64,000 nt of DNA from Variovorax sp. J22P240 (GCF_030316855.1 NZ_JASZYR010000001.1:1178001-1242000); one strand, 5' to 3'; positions 17,547 to 27,090 are shown, counted from the stretch's first letter. The notes: generated by a model not told the origin, from the letters alone. Made by a program: numbers and translations.

Positions 17547-19778
17547 TCAATATTTGTAGTTGGTGTACCGATAGCCGCCGTACTTGTAGCCAAGCCCATA
17601 GCCGTATCGCCGCTTGCTCATGTTCAAGCCGTTGAAGATCACGCCCTTCGCCTTCACACCCGTATCGAGCAGGCGCTTGGCCGATTCCTGCAATTCGCCC
17701 AGGCTCGTCACCTCTGCGCGTGCAATGAGGAAAACCGCACCAGCGAGCGGCGCGAGGATGGCGGTGTCGGATGCCGCCAGCACAGGCGGCGTGTCGATGA
17801 TGATCAAGTCGTAGTGCCGCGCCGCCTCCTGCACCAGGGCCGGACTCGCAGGCGTCATCAGCAATTCGGCAGGGTTCGGCGGCAGGATGCCTGTCGAAAG
17901 AAAGTCCACGTTGGGCGCCACTTGCCGATGCACGGCTTCGTCGAACTTGACGCTGCCGCTCACCACTTCGCTCATGCCCCGTTCGCGCGTCAGGCCGAAA
18001 TATTGGTTCAGGTGGCCCTTGCGCAGGTCGGCATCGATCAGAAGCACCTTCTTGTTGGCGGCACCGAGCACCGCCGCAAGGTTCACGCTGGTGAACGATT
18101 TGCCGATGCCGGGCGTTGGTCCGGTGATCAGGATGATGTTGTTGGCCGCATCGAGCATCGCGAACTGCAGCGCCGTGCGCAGGCTGCGAAGGCTTTCGAC
18201 TGCCGGTTCTTGCGGAGCCGCCACCGCCAGCACATGGCTGCCGGGCACTTTCTTGCTCACTTCCTGCGCCTGCCGCACCTGCGCCTCGGAATGCGGAATG
18301 CTGGCAAACACATGCAGGCCGGCGCGCTGCTCGATATCAGCCGGGTCCTTGAGTCCAGGGCGCAAGCTGTTGCGCAGGAATGCCAACGCAAGACCCAGCA
18401 GCAAGCCCAGCACAGCAGCCAGTGCGACCGCCAATGCGCGTTGCGGCTTCACAGGCTTCTTGGGAACGGCGGCCACGTCCACGATGCGCACGTTGCCGAC
18501 CTTGCCCTCCTTCACCAAGCGCAGTTGCTGCGACGAATTGAGCAGGCTCACGTAGAGCTCGTTGTTGACCTTGACGTCACGCGTCAGGCTCAACAATTCC
18601 TGCTCGATGTCGGGCAGCGTCTTCACGCGGCTGTTCAGTCCGCCCAGTTCGGCATTGATGCTCGCGATCTGCGCATCGAGTGCCTTGATGCTGTGATGCT
18701 CGGGCGTGTACAGCGCGCGCAGTTCCTTGCGCTTTTGCTGAAGTTCGAGCAGGCTGGTCTGCAGCTTGACGGATTGCTCCAGCACCAGTTTGCCCTCGGT
18801 ACCCAGATCGAACGTGCTGTTGCGATTGCGAAACTTGTTGAACTTCGATTCAGACGCTTCCATCTGCTGCCGCAGTTCCGGCAGGAACGAGCCCAGGAAG
18901 TTCAGCGACTTCTCCGCCTCGGCGGCCTTGCGTTCGATGTTCTGCCGCACATAGAGTGAGCCGATCTCGTTGAGCACGCGCGCGATTCCCTTGGCGTCGT
19001 CACCTTCGAGAGTCGCTCGGATTACGCCCGATTGCTTTCCCTCTTCCGAAATCCTCAGGTCCTTCTGCAGATCCTCCGTCACAGTCAGCGGCAGGAAACG
19101 GGTCACGTAGAACTCCGCACCCGGCTTGCCCACCGCTTCGACGACCAGAAGGCTCCCCTTCTCGCCGTCCACCGCATAGGCCAGGGGTTGGCCGAAGCGT
19201 CCCAGACCTACGAGATCGCTGTCGGGTGACAGCAGTTCGTAACCCTGGTCGACAAGGCGTACGCGAAAGCGCCTGCCTTCCAGTGCCTCAGGCACTTCGA
19301 ATGCCGCGACCGTCAACGATTCGTTGCCGCTCACGAAACCACCCAAGCCGAGAAAGCCCGGACTCGACGGCTCCTTCGCACGCTTCGCGAGCCACCGGCC
19401 TAGCACCGGCAGGTACTTCGGAGTGACGTCCACGTCGAGGTGCAGGTTCTGCACCGCCTGACCCACGACCAGGCGCGAGCGGAGGATCTGCATTTCGGCC
19501 GATGCCGGCGAGCGGATATCGAAGAGACCAGCAGCTTGGCCCAGCATGCTGCCCGCCATATCTCCCTTGCTGTCCTCCACCTGCACCATCGTGTTGGCTT
19601 GGTAGATGGGCGTGCTGATCAGCGCATAGGCCAGCCCGACCAAGGTCGCAAAGACCATGACCGAGGCAATGAGCCATCGGTTGTCTAGCACCACATCGAG
19701 CAGTTCGAGCAGGTTGATTTCGTCTCCGGCGCCGGCTTGGCGTTGCATGCCGGGCGGAATAGGCTGTGGGGGATTCAT
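17547..19778 (-). CDS. Wzc-type polysaccharide co-polymerase and tyrosine autokinase
   Basis: The 743-residue inner-membrane protein has an N-terminal Wzz domain with a membrane helix near residues 32-52, a coiled coil at roughly 270-390, a second helix near 430-450, and a cytoplasmic BY-kinase domain. The kinase has Walker A ([10 protein letters not shown], about 553-562), Walker A' (LLIDADLR, about 579-586) and Walker B (LIIIDTPP, about 658-665). The last 19 residues hold eight tyrosines, the autophosphorylation cluster. With the phosphatase encoded next it controls EPS chain length and export. It contains both domains in one chain, as in Gram-negative bacteria. Confidence 0.95.
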   Translation of the reverse strand: MNPPQPIPPGMQRQAGAGDEINLLELLDVVLDNRWLIASVMVFATLVGLAYALISTPIYQANTMVQVEDSKGDMAGSMLGQAAGLFDIRSPASAEMQILRSRLVVGQAVQNLHLDVDVTPKYLPVLGRWLAKRAKEPSSPGFLGLGGFVSGNESLTVAAFEVPEALEGRRFRVRLVDQGYELLSPDSDLVGLGRFGQPLAYAVDGEKGSLLVVEAVGKPGAEFYVTRFLPLTVTEDLQKDLRISEEGKQSGVIRATLEGDDAKGIARVLNEIGSLYVRQNIERKAAEAEKSLNFLGSFLPELRQQMEASESKFNKFRNRNSTFDLGTEGKLVLEQSVKLQTSLLELQQKRKELRALYTPEHHSIKALDAQIASINAELGGLNSRVKTLPDIEQELLSLTRDVKVNNELYVSLLNSSQQLRLVKEGKVGNVRIVDVAAVPKKPVKPQRALAVALAAVLGLLLGLALAFLRNSLRPGLKDPADIEQRAGLHVFASIPHSEAQVRQAQEVSKKVPGSHVLAVAAPQEPAVESLRSLRTALQFAMLDAANNIILITGPTPGIGKSFTSVNLAAVLGAANKKVLLIDADLRKGHLNQYFGLTRERGMSEVVSGSVKFDEAVHRQVAPNVDFLSTGILPPNPAELLMTPASPALVQEAARHYDLIIIDTPPVLAASDTAILAPLAGAVFLIARAEVTSLGELQESAKRLLDTGVKAKGVIFNGLNMSKRRYGYGLGYKYGGYRYTNYKY

Positions 19779-19821
19779 TCGCGGAAAGCTTGGAAAGACG
19801 GTGATGGGTTCGATGCGCGAC

Positions 19822-20256
19822 TCAGCTCAGCTGCCGGATGCGCGGCACCCAGGCGCTGACGCCACGGGAGATATCGGCATAGGCCGCTTCGAATGCAGCC
19901 TTGGGCTGGCGGTGGGGGTCGGCGATGTCGAACTTGTCGAGTTCGCCCAGGCGGAACACCTTGCCGCGCACCAGCGGAAACCGCTGCTCGAGTTCGGTCT
20001 TGTGGCCCTGCTCCATCACCAGGATCAGATCGGCGGCCTGGCACATCCAGTTCGTGATCTGCTGGGCGCGGTGGGCCGAGAGGTCGAGCCCTTGGGCCGC
20101 TGCCACTTCAATCGACAGCGGATCGGCGGGGTCGCCCACCAGTGCGCCCAGTCCCGCGGACCAGACCTTCATCTGCGGAAATTCGCGAGCCAGCAAGGCT
20201 TCGCCGATGGGGCTGCGGCAGATGTTGCCGATGCACACGACCAGGATGTTCTGCAT
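19822..20256 (-). CDS. Low-molecular-weight protein-tyrosine phosphatase (Wzb type)
   Basis: The 144-residue protein has the active-site CX5R loop (CIGNICRS) near its N-terminus and the general-acid Asp in DPHRQP near residue 112. It would dephosphorylate the tyrosine cluster of the kinase encoded just downstream; cycling of phosphorylation is needed for high-molecular-weight polymer. The ATG at 20256 overlaps the wza stop as TGATG; a GTG one codon upstream is also possible. Confidence 0.93.
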   Translation of the reverse strand: MQNILVVCIGNICRSPIGEALLAREFPQMKVWSAGLGALVGDPADPLSIEVAAAQGLDLSAHRAQQITNWMCQAADLILVMEQGHKTELEQRFPLVRGKVFRLGELDKFDIADPHRQPKAAFEAAYADISRGVSAWVPRIRQLS

Positions 20257-21443
20257 CACTTGTACATCGTGTTGCCGACGTTCATGACCTGCGCGCTCGG
20301 CAGGATCATGCTGATGACGCGGTTCCAGCGCACCAGTGCGGCGGGGTCCACGTACACGACGTCGCGCGGCTTGAGCTCGAAGCCTTCGGCCATCGCGTAC
20401 GCCACGGGCGACTTGGCATCGAGGTGGTAGATCTCGGGGGTGCCGTCGGCGCTCGAGCGCACCACGTAGATCTGCCGCGGCTCGCCGGTGGTGGTGCTCA
20501 CGCCGCCGGCCTCGCCGAGGGCTTCATTGAGCGTGAGACGGCCGTTGCGCAGAGGTTGCGCCATGGGCCGTGTCACCTCACCCAGGACGTACACCTTGGC
20601 ATCGTCGCGGCTGTAGACGCGCACGAGATCGCCGGCGCCCAACAAGATGTTCGCGGGGTTGACGCCGAGCGTCGTGAGCTGCTGCATGTTGACGACGGAG
20701 GTCACGCCATCACGCGAAATGGAAACCATCGAACGGTCGGCGTCCGTGGCAAAGCCACCCGCGCGGTTGATGGCCTCGGGCAACGTCATCGGAATGTCGT
20801 TGACCGCCTGCAGGCCGGGCGTCCGCACTGCGCCATCGACGTACACGCGGCCATTGCGGTACGACTGGATTCGCACCGTGAGCTTCGGCGCTTCGAAGAA
20901 CTTCGCGAGGGCCTTGGCCAAGCGCTCACGCACTTCGTACTCGGTGAGCCCGCCGACCTTGAAGGGACCGACATAGGGGAACTGGATCAGGCCATCCGCG
21001 CTGACGTTGTAGCCGTTGCTCACGGGCGAGCCGCTGGTGGCGTCGGTCGTGAGCGATCCCGCCGGCGCCAGCACGAGATCCGGGTGGTCCCACACCACGA
21101 TGTTGAGGATGTCACCAGAGCCGATGCGATAGGGCTTGGCCACCCCGTACAGACGCTTGACATCCTCTCCGACGTCGGTCGCCTGCGCGGCGCGCTGACG
21201 GCGAATCAACTCAGGCGTGATCTTCTGCAATGCGCCCGCCGGGGCCGGATCTGCAACGGCATCCATCGCCGTTGCCGACGTGCGTGCATCGTCGTCCGGC
21301 GCCGTCTCGTCGAAGCTCATGCCGGGCGCAAAGGCGCAGCCGGCAACCAGCGCAACAACAGACGCCAGCGCCGGCCACCGGGCAATCGGAAGCAGCGAGC
21401 GCAGCAGGGAAGAAAGGGAAGTGAGATGACTCGAGGTATCCAT
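20256..21443 (-). CDS. wza: Wza-type outer-membrane polysaccharide export lipoprotein
   Basis: The 395-residue precursor has a lipoprotein signal with lipobox LVAGC, so the mature chain starts at Cys36. A polysaccharide export (PES) domain follows (about 105-195: GSGDILNIVVWDHPDL), and then two SLBB domains (about 200-380). The C-terminus is the predicted outer-membrane segment. It forms the octameric channel through which the polymer leaves the cell, docked to the Wzc-type protein. Encoded directly after yjbH (15-base gap) and overlapping the phosphatase gene. Confidence 0.94.
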   Translation of the reverse strand: MDTSSHLTSLSSLLRSLLPIARWPALASVVALVAGCAFAPGMSFDETAPDDDARTSATAMDAVADPAPAGALQKITPELIRRQRAAQATDVGEDVKRLYGVAKPYRIGSGDILNIVVWDHPDLVLAPAGSLTTDATSGSPVSNGYNVSADGLIQFPYVGPFKVGGLTEYEVRERLAKALAKFFEAPKLTVRIQSYRNGRVYVDGAVRTPGLQAVNDIPMTLPEAINRAGGFATDADRSMVSISRDGVTSVVNMQQLTTLGVNPANILLGAGDLVRVYSRDDAKVYVLGEVTRPMAQPLRNGRLTLNEALGEAGGVSTTTGEPRQIYVVRSSADGTPEIYHLDAKSPVAYAMAEGFELKPRDVVYVDPAALVRWNRVISMILPSAQVMNVGNTMYK

Positions 21444-21458
21444 GATTTCTGTAGCGGC

Positions 21459-23744
21459 CTATTGGCGCGCGGCACTGCGAACGCGGCGCATGTTGTCTTC
21501 GAAATAGACCAGGCCCGCGCGGTCCGAATTGAAGGTGCGGTCCAGCGCGGATGCGGTCGACGACACACCTTGGTTGGTGGTGATGTAGTTGCTGCTGTCC
21601 TGGATCACGGTCTCGACGCCGTACGACCAGCGCGGCGAGCCGGTCACCTGGATGTGATGCGTGGGATTCATGTCCTTGCGCGGCGTGAGCGGGATCGAGA
21701 GTTCGATGCCGGCGAAGGAGCGCGCCTGGCGCTCCCAGTCGAACTTGGTTCGCCGCACGTAGAGCGTCACAGCGACGTCGTGAAACCACTGCTTGACGCC
21801 GAGCCTGACGCCTCGGTCGTTGTACAGAAACTGCCCCGCCGTCGCTTCGAAGTAGGTGTGCGTCGGCGTGTAGGCATAGCGGTAGTTCGCCAGCAGCGAG
21901 CGCGAATGGATCGGAAGGAAGCGGTCGTAGTCGGTCGTGCGCTCGAAGCGCCCTCCTTCCACACTGAACCGGTTCCGGCCGTCGCCCGGCTCCCAGCGCA
22001 ATTCGCCGAAGGCCCCCCGGTAGTTGCTGTCGAAGCGGCCTGCCGCAACGTGCGCGGTGAAGGCGTTGAGGCCCCAGCGCGCGGCCGTCTCGCTATCGGC
22101 CTGCCCAAACAGGCGTTCGACCGGAACGCGTGCGAACTGATGCAGGAGCACGCGGTCGGTCGCGTTGACGATGCGGCTTGCGCCGAACACCTCGCCGTCG
22201 CGGAAGTCCTGCGATTCGGCAACCGGCGCAACGTGACTGACCTCTGCATAGCCTCCCTTCCACAAGGGCTGCTGCACGGTGGCGCGAACGCCCACCGAGT
22301 AGTCGAACACGCCGTATTCGGTAGCGAGCGTGCTGCGCACGACGGGCTGCAGCATCAGTCGCGTGGTGGTCCAGCTCGGAGCGGCGCCCTGGACCACCCA
22401 GGCGGCCTCATCGAGCGTGGCATCGAGTGCCGTGGTGCCGGGCGTGTAGAGCCGCGCTGCCGTGCATGCGGGCGTCTCCATCGCAACCCACTGCGCGAGG
22501 CAGTCTGTGCGGCCGCGCGCGCCGACGATGGCAATTTGTCGCTGGGTCAGCACCAGGCGGTAGCCGACACGGACATCCGCCAGCTGGCGCGCGATCACGC
22601 CCAGCGCGACGCCGAGGCCGTCGACGCTGTTGACGTTGTAGGTGGCGTTGTTGACTTGAATGGCGACGGCGCCGTCGGGCAAGCGGCCGACTGCGATGTC
22701 TTCGAAGCCCTTGGCGCCCAGCGCCTTGGCGAGTACGCGCAGTTGCGCGTCGCTGATTCGGTCGGTCTGCTCCGCCGGTGCCGCGGCACTCTCGGTCACG
22801 ATGTTCGGCGGCGCGACGGGCGTGGGATCTTCGAGGGGTGCAGCGATGGGCCGCAAGGGCGCAGACGCGGGCAATCCCGCGGTCGAGAATTCGGTTGTGG
22901 GGGCCTTCCGCGGCGCGGGCCCGACCATGGCCCCGGGGAGGGCTTCGGACATCGGTGCCGGACCGGATGGCCGCTGTGTCGGCACCTTGTAGAGCGGCAC
23001 CGTCAGGCCGACGCTCCACCAATTGCGTGCCGTGTGCCCGTCACCCGTCAATCTCACGTTGGCGCCCACATGGGCGGACCACCCGGCCGGGAGCCATTCG
23101 GAAGGCGCGAACACTCGCGCACCGGCCCACGCGCTGCCGTCGACGTATTCCACATGGCCTTGCAGCCATGGCAAGGGCCGGTACACCGCGCTAGCGAATG
23201 GACCATCGATCGGAGGTGCGGACGCCCGATTGAAGCGGTCGTTCTCACGCCGGGCATAGCCCAGGCTCAGGTCGAGTTGGCGATCAGGGCTGTACGTCAG
23301 CACGCCATAGGCGGACCGGAAATAGGTGGCCGCGCCGCCCAGGTCGGTCGCACCGACAGCGGCGTACCAGCGGCCGGCGCGATCGAGAGGAAGTCCGGCC
23401 TTGAAGTTGAAGGACAGATCGCGCACGCCACAAGGCTCGGTGTAGCAATGGGTGTTCAGCGTGCTGGCGGCTATGCGGCCGGAGACTTCGAGGTTCGGCA
23501 GGAGCCCGAAACCCGCCACGAAGTTGTGGCCGCTCGTGCCGTAGCGGCTGTTGGCAGGGGCGCCCGGCACCTGGTTGTCGTAGGCCAGTGCCGTCGTGCC
23601 CCATCGCATGAGGCGCGCAGTCGGCGTGACGGACAAGCCCGAGTAGCCCGCCGAATTGAGCACAGCCTCTTGCTGCGCGAGAGCAGACTGCGTCGCCAGG
23701 GCCAGCAGGGCCATGCCTGCGCCTACTCTGTGAACGCGTCCCAT
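21459..23744 (-). CDS. YjbH/GfcD-family outer-membrane protein for exopolysaccharide export
   Basis: The 761-residue precursor has a signal peptide that is probably cut after ALA (about residue 23). The mature protein has many alternating hydrophobic, aromatic-rich strands characteristic of the YjbH (DUF940) outer-membrane barrel family, including YSGLSVTPTARLM near the N-terminus. A Pro/Ala-rich linker lies at about 255-320. YjbH and GfcD are encoded with EPS or group-4 capsule operons and are thought to help secrete the polymer, but their mechanism is not settled. It is the first gene of the tight export block and is separated from the upstream lipoprotein gene by a strong hairpin. Confidence 0.88.
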   Translation of the reverse strand: MGRVHRVGAGMALLALATQSALAQQEAVLNSAGYSGLSVTPTARLMRWGTTALAYDNQVPGAPANSRYGTSGHNFVAGFGLLPNLEVSGRIAASTLNTHCYTEPCGVRDLSFNFKAGLPLDRAGRWYAAVGATDLGGAATYFRSAYGVLTYSPDRQLDLSLGYARRENDRFNRASAPPIDGPFASAVYRPLPWLQGHVEYVDGSAWAGARVFAPSEWLPAGWSAHVGANVRLTGDGHTARNWWSVGLTVPLYKVPTQRPSGPAPMSEALPGAMVGPAPRKAPTTEFSTAGLPASAPLRPIAAPLEDPTPVAPPNIVTESAAAPAEQTDRISDAQLRVLAKALGAKGFEDIAVGRLPDGAVAIQVNNATYNVNSVDGLGVALGVIARQLADVRVGYRLVLTQRQIAIVGARGRTDCLAQWVAMETPACTAARLYTPGTTALDATLDEAAWVVQGAAPSWTTTRLMLQPVVRSTLATEYGVFDYSVGVRATVQQPLWKGGYAEVSHVAPVAESQDFRDGEVFGASRIVNATDRVLLHQFARVPVERLFGQADSETAARWGLNAFTAHVAAGRFDSNYRGAFGELRWEPGDGRNRFSVEGGRFERTTDYDRFLPIHSRSLLANYRYAYTPTHTYFEATAGQFLYNDRGVRLGVKQWFHDVAVTLYVRRTKFDWERQARSFAGIELSIPLTPRKDMNPTHHIQVTGSPRWSYGVETVIQDSSNYITTNQGVSSTASALDRTFNSDRAGLVYFEDNMRRVRSAARQ

Positions 23745-23785
23745 CGAATCAAGAAACTTTAAGTTACGTAGAGCGTGGCCAAACG

Positions 23786-23817
23786 AACCGAAGGGCAGCC
23801 TTCGCTGCCCTTCGGTT
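23786..23817 (-). terminator. Strong 14-bp hairpin between lipoprotein and yjbH genes
   Basis: Two perfect 14-base arms (23786-23799 and 23804-23817) flank a four-base loop. No run of T follows on the minus strand, so this is not a classical intrinsic terminator. It could slow transcription, protect the upstream lipoprotein mRNA from 3' decay, or set unequal expression between the lipoprotein and the yjbH-wza block. Confidence 0.6.
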
Positions 23818-23844
23818 GGTGAGGCTCACCAGGAGCGCTGTGTG

Positions 23845-24636
23845 TCAGCCGCCCGTAGCGCCGGTGCCGCCGGTTGCGCCGCTGCCCGGAACAGGCAGTG
23901 CATCGCCCTTGGCCTCGGCGGCGGCGAGCACGCCGGCCTTGACCGATCCATCGGCCTCTTGCATCACCGAAGCGGTGTTGTCGAGGACCTTGTCCAGCTC
24001 GGAGCCGACCGTGAAGGTGGTCGAATCGAAGCCCTGCGAACGCGCGGCGCTCAGGATCGCGTCTGCTTCTGCTTCGCTCTTGCCAGACGCGACGAGTTGT
24101 GCCTTGACGACGTCGAGCGTGGCGGCACGATAGCTGGCCACAGTGCTGGCAGAAGTCACGTTGGTGGCGAAGGCCGCATCGGCTGCGATCTTGGAAATAA
24201 ACTGCTCCATGCTCAGGGAGGCGCCGCCGCTGATCGACGCTGCAAGCACGATTTCGGTCATCGTGTCGGTCAGCGGCGTGAAGTTGACCACCGAGCCCGA
24301 GAAAAGAACGCTGCGATAGCTGATGGCGCCGGACTTCGCGGTGCCGATGCAGGGATAGGTGAGCGCAACCTGATTGGTGGTGTAGGCACCGTTTCCGTTG
24401 GTCGTACCGGCGAGCGTGGCGCCGTTGGCGCAGGTCAAGGCGACCGTCGCGCCGACAAGGGCCGCACCCTTGGCGCCCGTACCCGTGACCTGAATAGCGG
24501 TGCCGGCGCCGTTACCGCCGCCGCTCGGCAAAAAGCCCCCACCACCGCCGCCACCACCACCGCAGGCGGCGAGAGATGCCAGCGCAACGGCGCATGCGAA
24601 GAATTTAGCTCCATCCAATGTCATGATTCTTTTCAT
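23845..24636 (-). CDS. Poly-glycine lipoprotein at the head of the EPS cluster
   Basis: Starting at the ATG at 24636 gives 263 residues. The signal ends in the lipobox SLAAC, followed at once by nine glycines (mature residues 2-10), a flexible tether also seen in other surface lipoproteins. The next ~100 residues (IQVTGTGAKGAALVGATVAL onward) look like a carboxypeptidase-regulatory or Ig-like beta domain with two cysteines that could pair. The rest is helical, and the tail is a short Gly/Ala/Thr repeat. No enzyme motif is visible. It is encoded first in the EPS gene order, so a surface or export-accessory role is likely but unproven. Function unknown. Confidence 0.75.
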   Translation of the reverse strand: MKRIMTLDGAKFFACAVALASLAACGGGGGGGGGFLPSGGGNGAGTAIQVTGTGAKGAALVGATVALTCANGATLAGTTNGNGAYTTNQVALTYPCIGTAKSGAISYRSVLFSGSVVNFTPLTDTMTEIVLAASISGGASLSMEQFISKIAADAAFATNVTSASTVASYRAATLDVVKAQLVASGKSEAEADAILSAARSQGFDSTTFTVGSELDKVLDNTASVMQEADGSVKAGVLAAAEAKGDALPVPGSGATGGTGATGG

Positions 24637-25016
24637 TTGAGATTTCGAGGTAGGTACGCTGCAGGTTTTGGGGGATTTGGAGAGCGACACGACCGAAGTG
24701 TGTCCAGTTGAATCCGACGCTGCACGCGGCAACGAGAGTTCTTTTTTCGAATACAACTGTTTCCGAACGTGAGTCTAACAGGGACCAGTCAGGCAAACCT
24801 CGGAGACGCGATCGCTCAAGCGAGCCGGCCGATCCACTCACTACCGATCAAATATCAACAAGATAGACGATTTTTGATGGTTTTAGCGACATTTACGGCG
24901 AGGCACCGAGCATGGATTGACTCAATGACAACGCATTGAAGCTGACCAGATTCGGGCCGGGCATGAAAAAATACCACTCTGTTACAAATCCGATCTGAGT
25001 CTCGAAACAAATACTA

Positions 25017-25055
25017 ATTATAAAGTATTACTTTGTGTATGAAATATAACACAAA
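25017..25055 (-). promoter_or_regulatory. Candidate EPS promoter and operator
   Basis: On the minus strand a perfect TATAAT (25022-25017) lies nine bases downstream of a seven-base inverted repeat, TTTGTGT-N10-ACACAAA (25032-25055), which occupies the -35 zone. No good -35 hexamer is present, which suits an activator-dependent promoter. It faces the lipoprotein gene, so it may drive the EPS cluster. The regulator is not identifiable. Confidence 0.38.
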
Positions 25056-25116
25056 ATTTCCGAGCCGTTCTGTCAAGCAATTCGAGTCGTGGCTTCTCGG
25101 CTTACCTGACTGCAAA

Positions 25117-25139
25117 TCGAATTCAACCGGCGAATTCGA
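25117..25139 (-). terminator. Hairpin after the ketoreductase gene
   Basis: Eight-base perfect arms, TCGAATTC and GAATTCGA, flank a seven-base loop ten bases past the ketoreductase stop. On the minus strand only a short TTT follows, so termination would be weak. Stem partly A/T. Confidence 0.35.
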
Positions 25140-25148
25140 CGAATAGGA

Positions 25149-25880
25149 CTAGATCATTCCGCCGTTGATCGAGATCACCTGCCCGGTGATATAGGCCGCT
25201 TCATCGCTGGCCAGAAAACCAGCAAGAGCCGCAACCTCTTCCGGCCTGCCGGCACGCTTGACCGGCACCATCTGATTGATCATCGCCACGTCGAACACCC
25301 CATCCGCCATCGGCGAAGCGATGATGCCCGGCGCGATGGCATTGACAGTCACGCCGCGCGCCGCCACTTCGAGCGACAGCGCCTTGGTCGCACTGTTGAG
25401 CGCCCCCTTGGCCGCGGCGTAGTTGACCTGCCCCCGATTGCCCGTCAACGATGCCACCGAAGAGATATTGAGAATTCGTCCCCAGCGCGTGCGCAGCATC
25501 GGCAAAAGCAGCGGCTGCGTCACACGGAAGAAGCCGTTGAGAGAGACGTCGATGACCTTGTGCCACTGCTCCGGCCGCATGCCCGGAAGCACCGCGTCGT
25601 CGTGCACGCCGGCGTTGTTCACGATGACCTGCACCGGGCCGCCTTCGAGCATGTGTTCGCAGGCGATGCGCGAGGCTTCGTCGCTGCGCAGGTCGAACAC
25701 CACGCACTCGGCCTTGCCGCCCGCAGCGCTGATCGTCGCGGCCAACTGCTCGACGGATTCCGGACGGGAATTGGCGTGGAGCAGCACCGTGGCGCCATCG
25801 CGCGCGAGGCGTTGCGCGATGGCCGCGCCGAGTGCGCCGCTGGCGCCGGTGATCAGTGCACGTTTTCCGGTGAGACTCAT
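25149..25880 (-). CDS. 3-oxoacyl-ACP reductase (FabG/ApeQ-like)
   Basis: The 243-residue short-chain dehydrogenase has the NADPH loop TGASGALG at 9-16, NNAG near residue 89, the catalytic Ser in ISSVAS, and the YxxxK pair in YAAAKGAL. The C-terminus ITGQVISINGGMI is typical of FabG. It reduces beta-ketoacyl-ACP to beta-hydroxyacyl-ACP during polyene chain growth. Translation is coupled to the upstream dehydratase gene by a four-base overlap, the same pairing as ApeP-ApeQ. It is the last gene of the operon; the ketosynthase usually encoded next is absent. Confidence 0.93.
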   Translation of the reverse strand: MSLTGKRALITGASGALGAAIAQRLARDGATVLLHANSRPESVEQLAATISAAGGKAECVVFDLRSDEASRIACEHMLEGGPVQVIVNNAGVHDDAVLPGMRPEQWHKVIDVSLNGFFRVTQPLLLPMLRTRWGRILNISSVASLTGNRGQVNYAAAKGALNSATKALSLEVAARGVTVNAIAPGIIASPMADGVFDVAMINQMVPVKRAGRPEEVAALAGFLASDEAAYITGQVISINGGMI

Positions 25881-26344
25881 GAGGATGTTTCCAAGGCAAG
25901 CGGCGTGTTCAGGACGACCACCGCGCGGCCTTCGGCGAGCGGCCGACCGTGCGCGTCCTTCACCGCGAATTCGTAAAGGATCTGGCTGACATCGCCGGAG
26001 ATCCGCTGGGCGTGCACGTGCAGCGCGCCGGCGATGTCGTCAATGCGTTCGACCGCAAGACGAACATTGCGTGCACTCGCCAGAAAGCCCGCCGAGGGCT
26101 CACTGCCCTCAGCGGCGAGCAATCCGCCATGCAACGCCATGGCCTGCGCGGCGTACTCGATCAAGTTCGGCGAGAGCAATCCACTCGCAGTGCGCAGGGG
26201 GTTGTCCGCATGCGAATGCGTACCGGTCGTGCAGTGAATGGCATTCGTGTCCCACGATTCCAGCCGCTCCAGCAGGCACATCGTGCCGCTGTGCGGAATG
26301 CGCCGGGCGATGCCGGCCTGATCGAGCGTCTGTGGCGCGGTCAT
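25877..26344 (-). CDS. Hotdog-fold 3-hydroxyacyl-ACP dehydratase (ApeP-like)
   Basis: The 155-residue protein belongs to the ApeP/COG4706 family: RIPHSGTMCLLE (about 15-26) carries the likely catalytic His, and LIEYAAQAMA (about 61-70) the acidic residue and the hotdog helix. It removes water from beta-hydroxyacyl-ACP to give the trans double bond of the polyene. Encoded between the methyltransferase and the ketoreductase with four-base overlaps on both sides, so one transcript is likely. Confidence 0.88.
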   Translation of the reverse strand: MTAPQTLDQAGIARRIPHSGTMCLLERLESWDTNAIHCTTGTHSHADNPLRTASGLLSPNLIEYAAQAMALHGGLLAAEGSEPSAGFLASARNVRLAVERIDDIAGALHVHAQRISGDVSQILYEFAVKDAHGRPLAEGRAVVVLNTPLALETSS

Positions 26345-27090
26345 TCAATATCCTTCAGATCGGCCACCAGCAGCACGTTGGCGAAGGGCGTGCCTTCGCT
26401 CATCGGAATGCTCTGCACCGAGAAACCCAGGCGCTCCAGCAGCGCCATCCAATCCTTGAGCGGGCGACCCCAGGTCGGCGACACGCGATGCCCGCGAATG
26501 CGGGTCACGGTGCGGTCGACCCACTGGCTGATCGCGAAGCCGCGGCGGCTGTCCGCATCGCCGATGCGCAGGAGCAATCGACCACCGGGCTGCAGCGCAT
26601 GGCGCACGCGGCGCAGCACGCCCTCCTGCGCGTCCAGGTCGACGTAGTGGAGCACGTCGAGGATCACGACAAGGTCGCTGGGCGGAAGTCCGGCCGAGCA
26701 CATGTCTGCGCAGACGAATCGCGGCTCGGGCTGCAGATGCCCCACCGACGCCTCGGCCCGCGCAATATCCTTCGGCATGAGTTCGATGCCCATGTACCGG
26801 ACCGTCGGCGGCGTGGCCGGCCAGTTCGAGGGCCATTCGCCCGCTTGAGCCTGCATGGCGCTCATGGCGGACAAGAGACTCACGAACAAGCCCTGCCCGC
26901 AGCCGATGTCCACGACCCGGCCGCGGCGCTCGCCAATCAGGCCGCGTTCGACGAGTCCGCGAAAAACCGGATCGCGTCCCAGCTTGCCGCGCGCGAAATG
27001 CCAGGCGAACTTGCCGGCCTTCTTGTACGGCGCAGTCGCGCGCTCATGCAATCGACGCCACGCGGCGTCCGTCGAGACCTGGGCACTCAT
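26341..27090 (-). CDS. Class I SAM-dependent methyltransferase of the aryl-polyene operon
   Basis: The ATG at 27090 overlaps the deacetylase stop by four bases and gives 249 residues; homology does not extend further upstream. Motif I is VVDIGCGQGLF (about 60-70), the acidic loop IELMP follows, and VVILDVLHYVD is motif II/post-II. Methyltransferases are frequent accessory genes in aryl-polyene clusters, where methylation of the aryl head group or ring is expected. The target is inferred from context only. Confidence 0.87.
   Translation of the reverse strand: MSAQVSTDAAWRRLHERATAPYKKAGKFAWHFARGKLGRDPVFRGLVERGLIGERRGRVVDIGCGQGLFVSLLSAMSAMQAQAGEWPSNWPATPPTVRYMGIELMPKDIARAEASVGHLQPEPRFVCADMCSAGLPPSDLVVILDVLHYVDLDAQEGVLRRVRHALQPGGRLLLRIGDADSRRGFAISQWVDRTVTRIRGHRVSPTWGRPLKDWMALLERLGFSVQSIPMSEGTPFANVLLVADLKDIE

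Larger units (their letters stand above)
24637..25148. other. 512-base intergenic region between EPS and aryl-polyene genes
   Basis: There is no convincing gene here. The stretch is much richer in A and T than its surroundings, most of all at 24840-25060. It holds a candidate EPS promoter with an inverted repeat (25017-25055) and a hairpin just after the ketoreductase stop (25117-25139). In other aryl-polyene operons a ketosynthase gene follows the ketoreductase; none remains here. Confidence 0.7.

Noticed and set aside
20142..23762. A 1206-codon plus-strand open frame opposite wza and yjbH
   Set aside because: It is an artefact of high GC third-position bias; composition is Arg/His/Ala-rich with no domain, and the minus-strand genes have clear signals, lipobox and family motifs.
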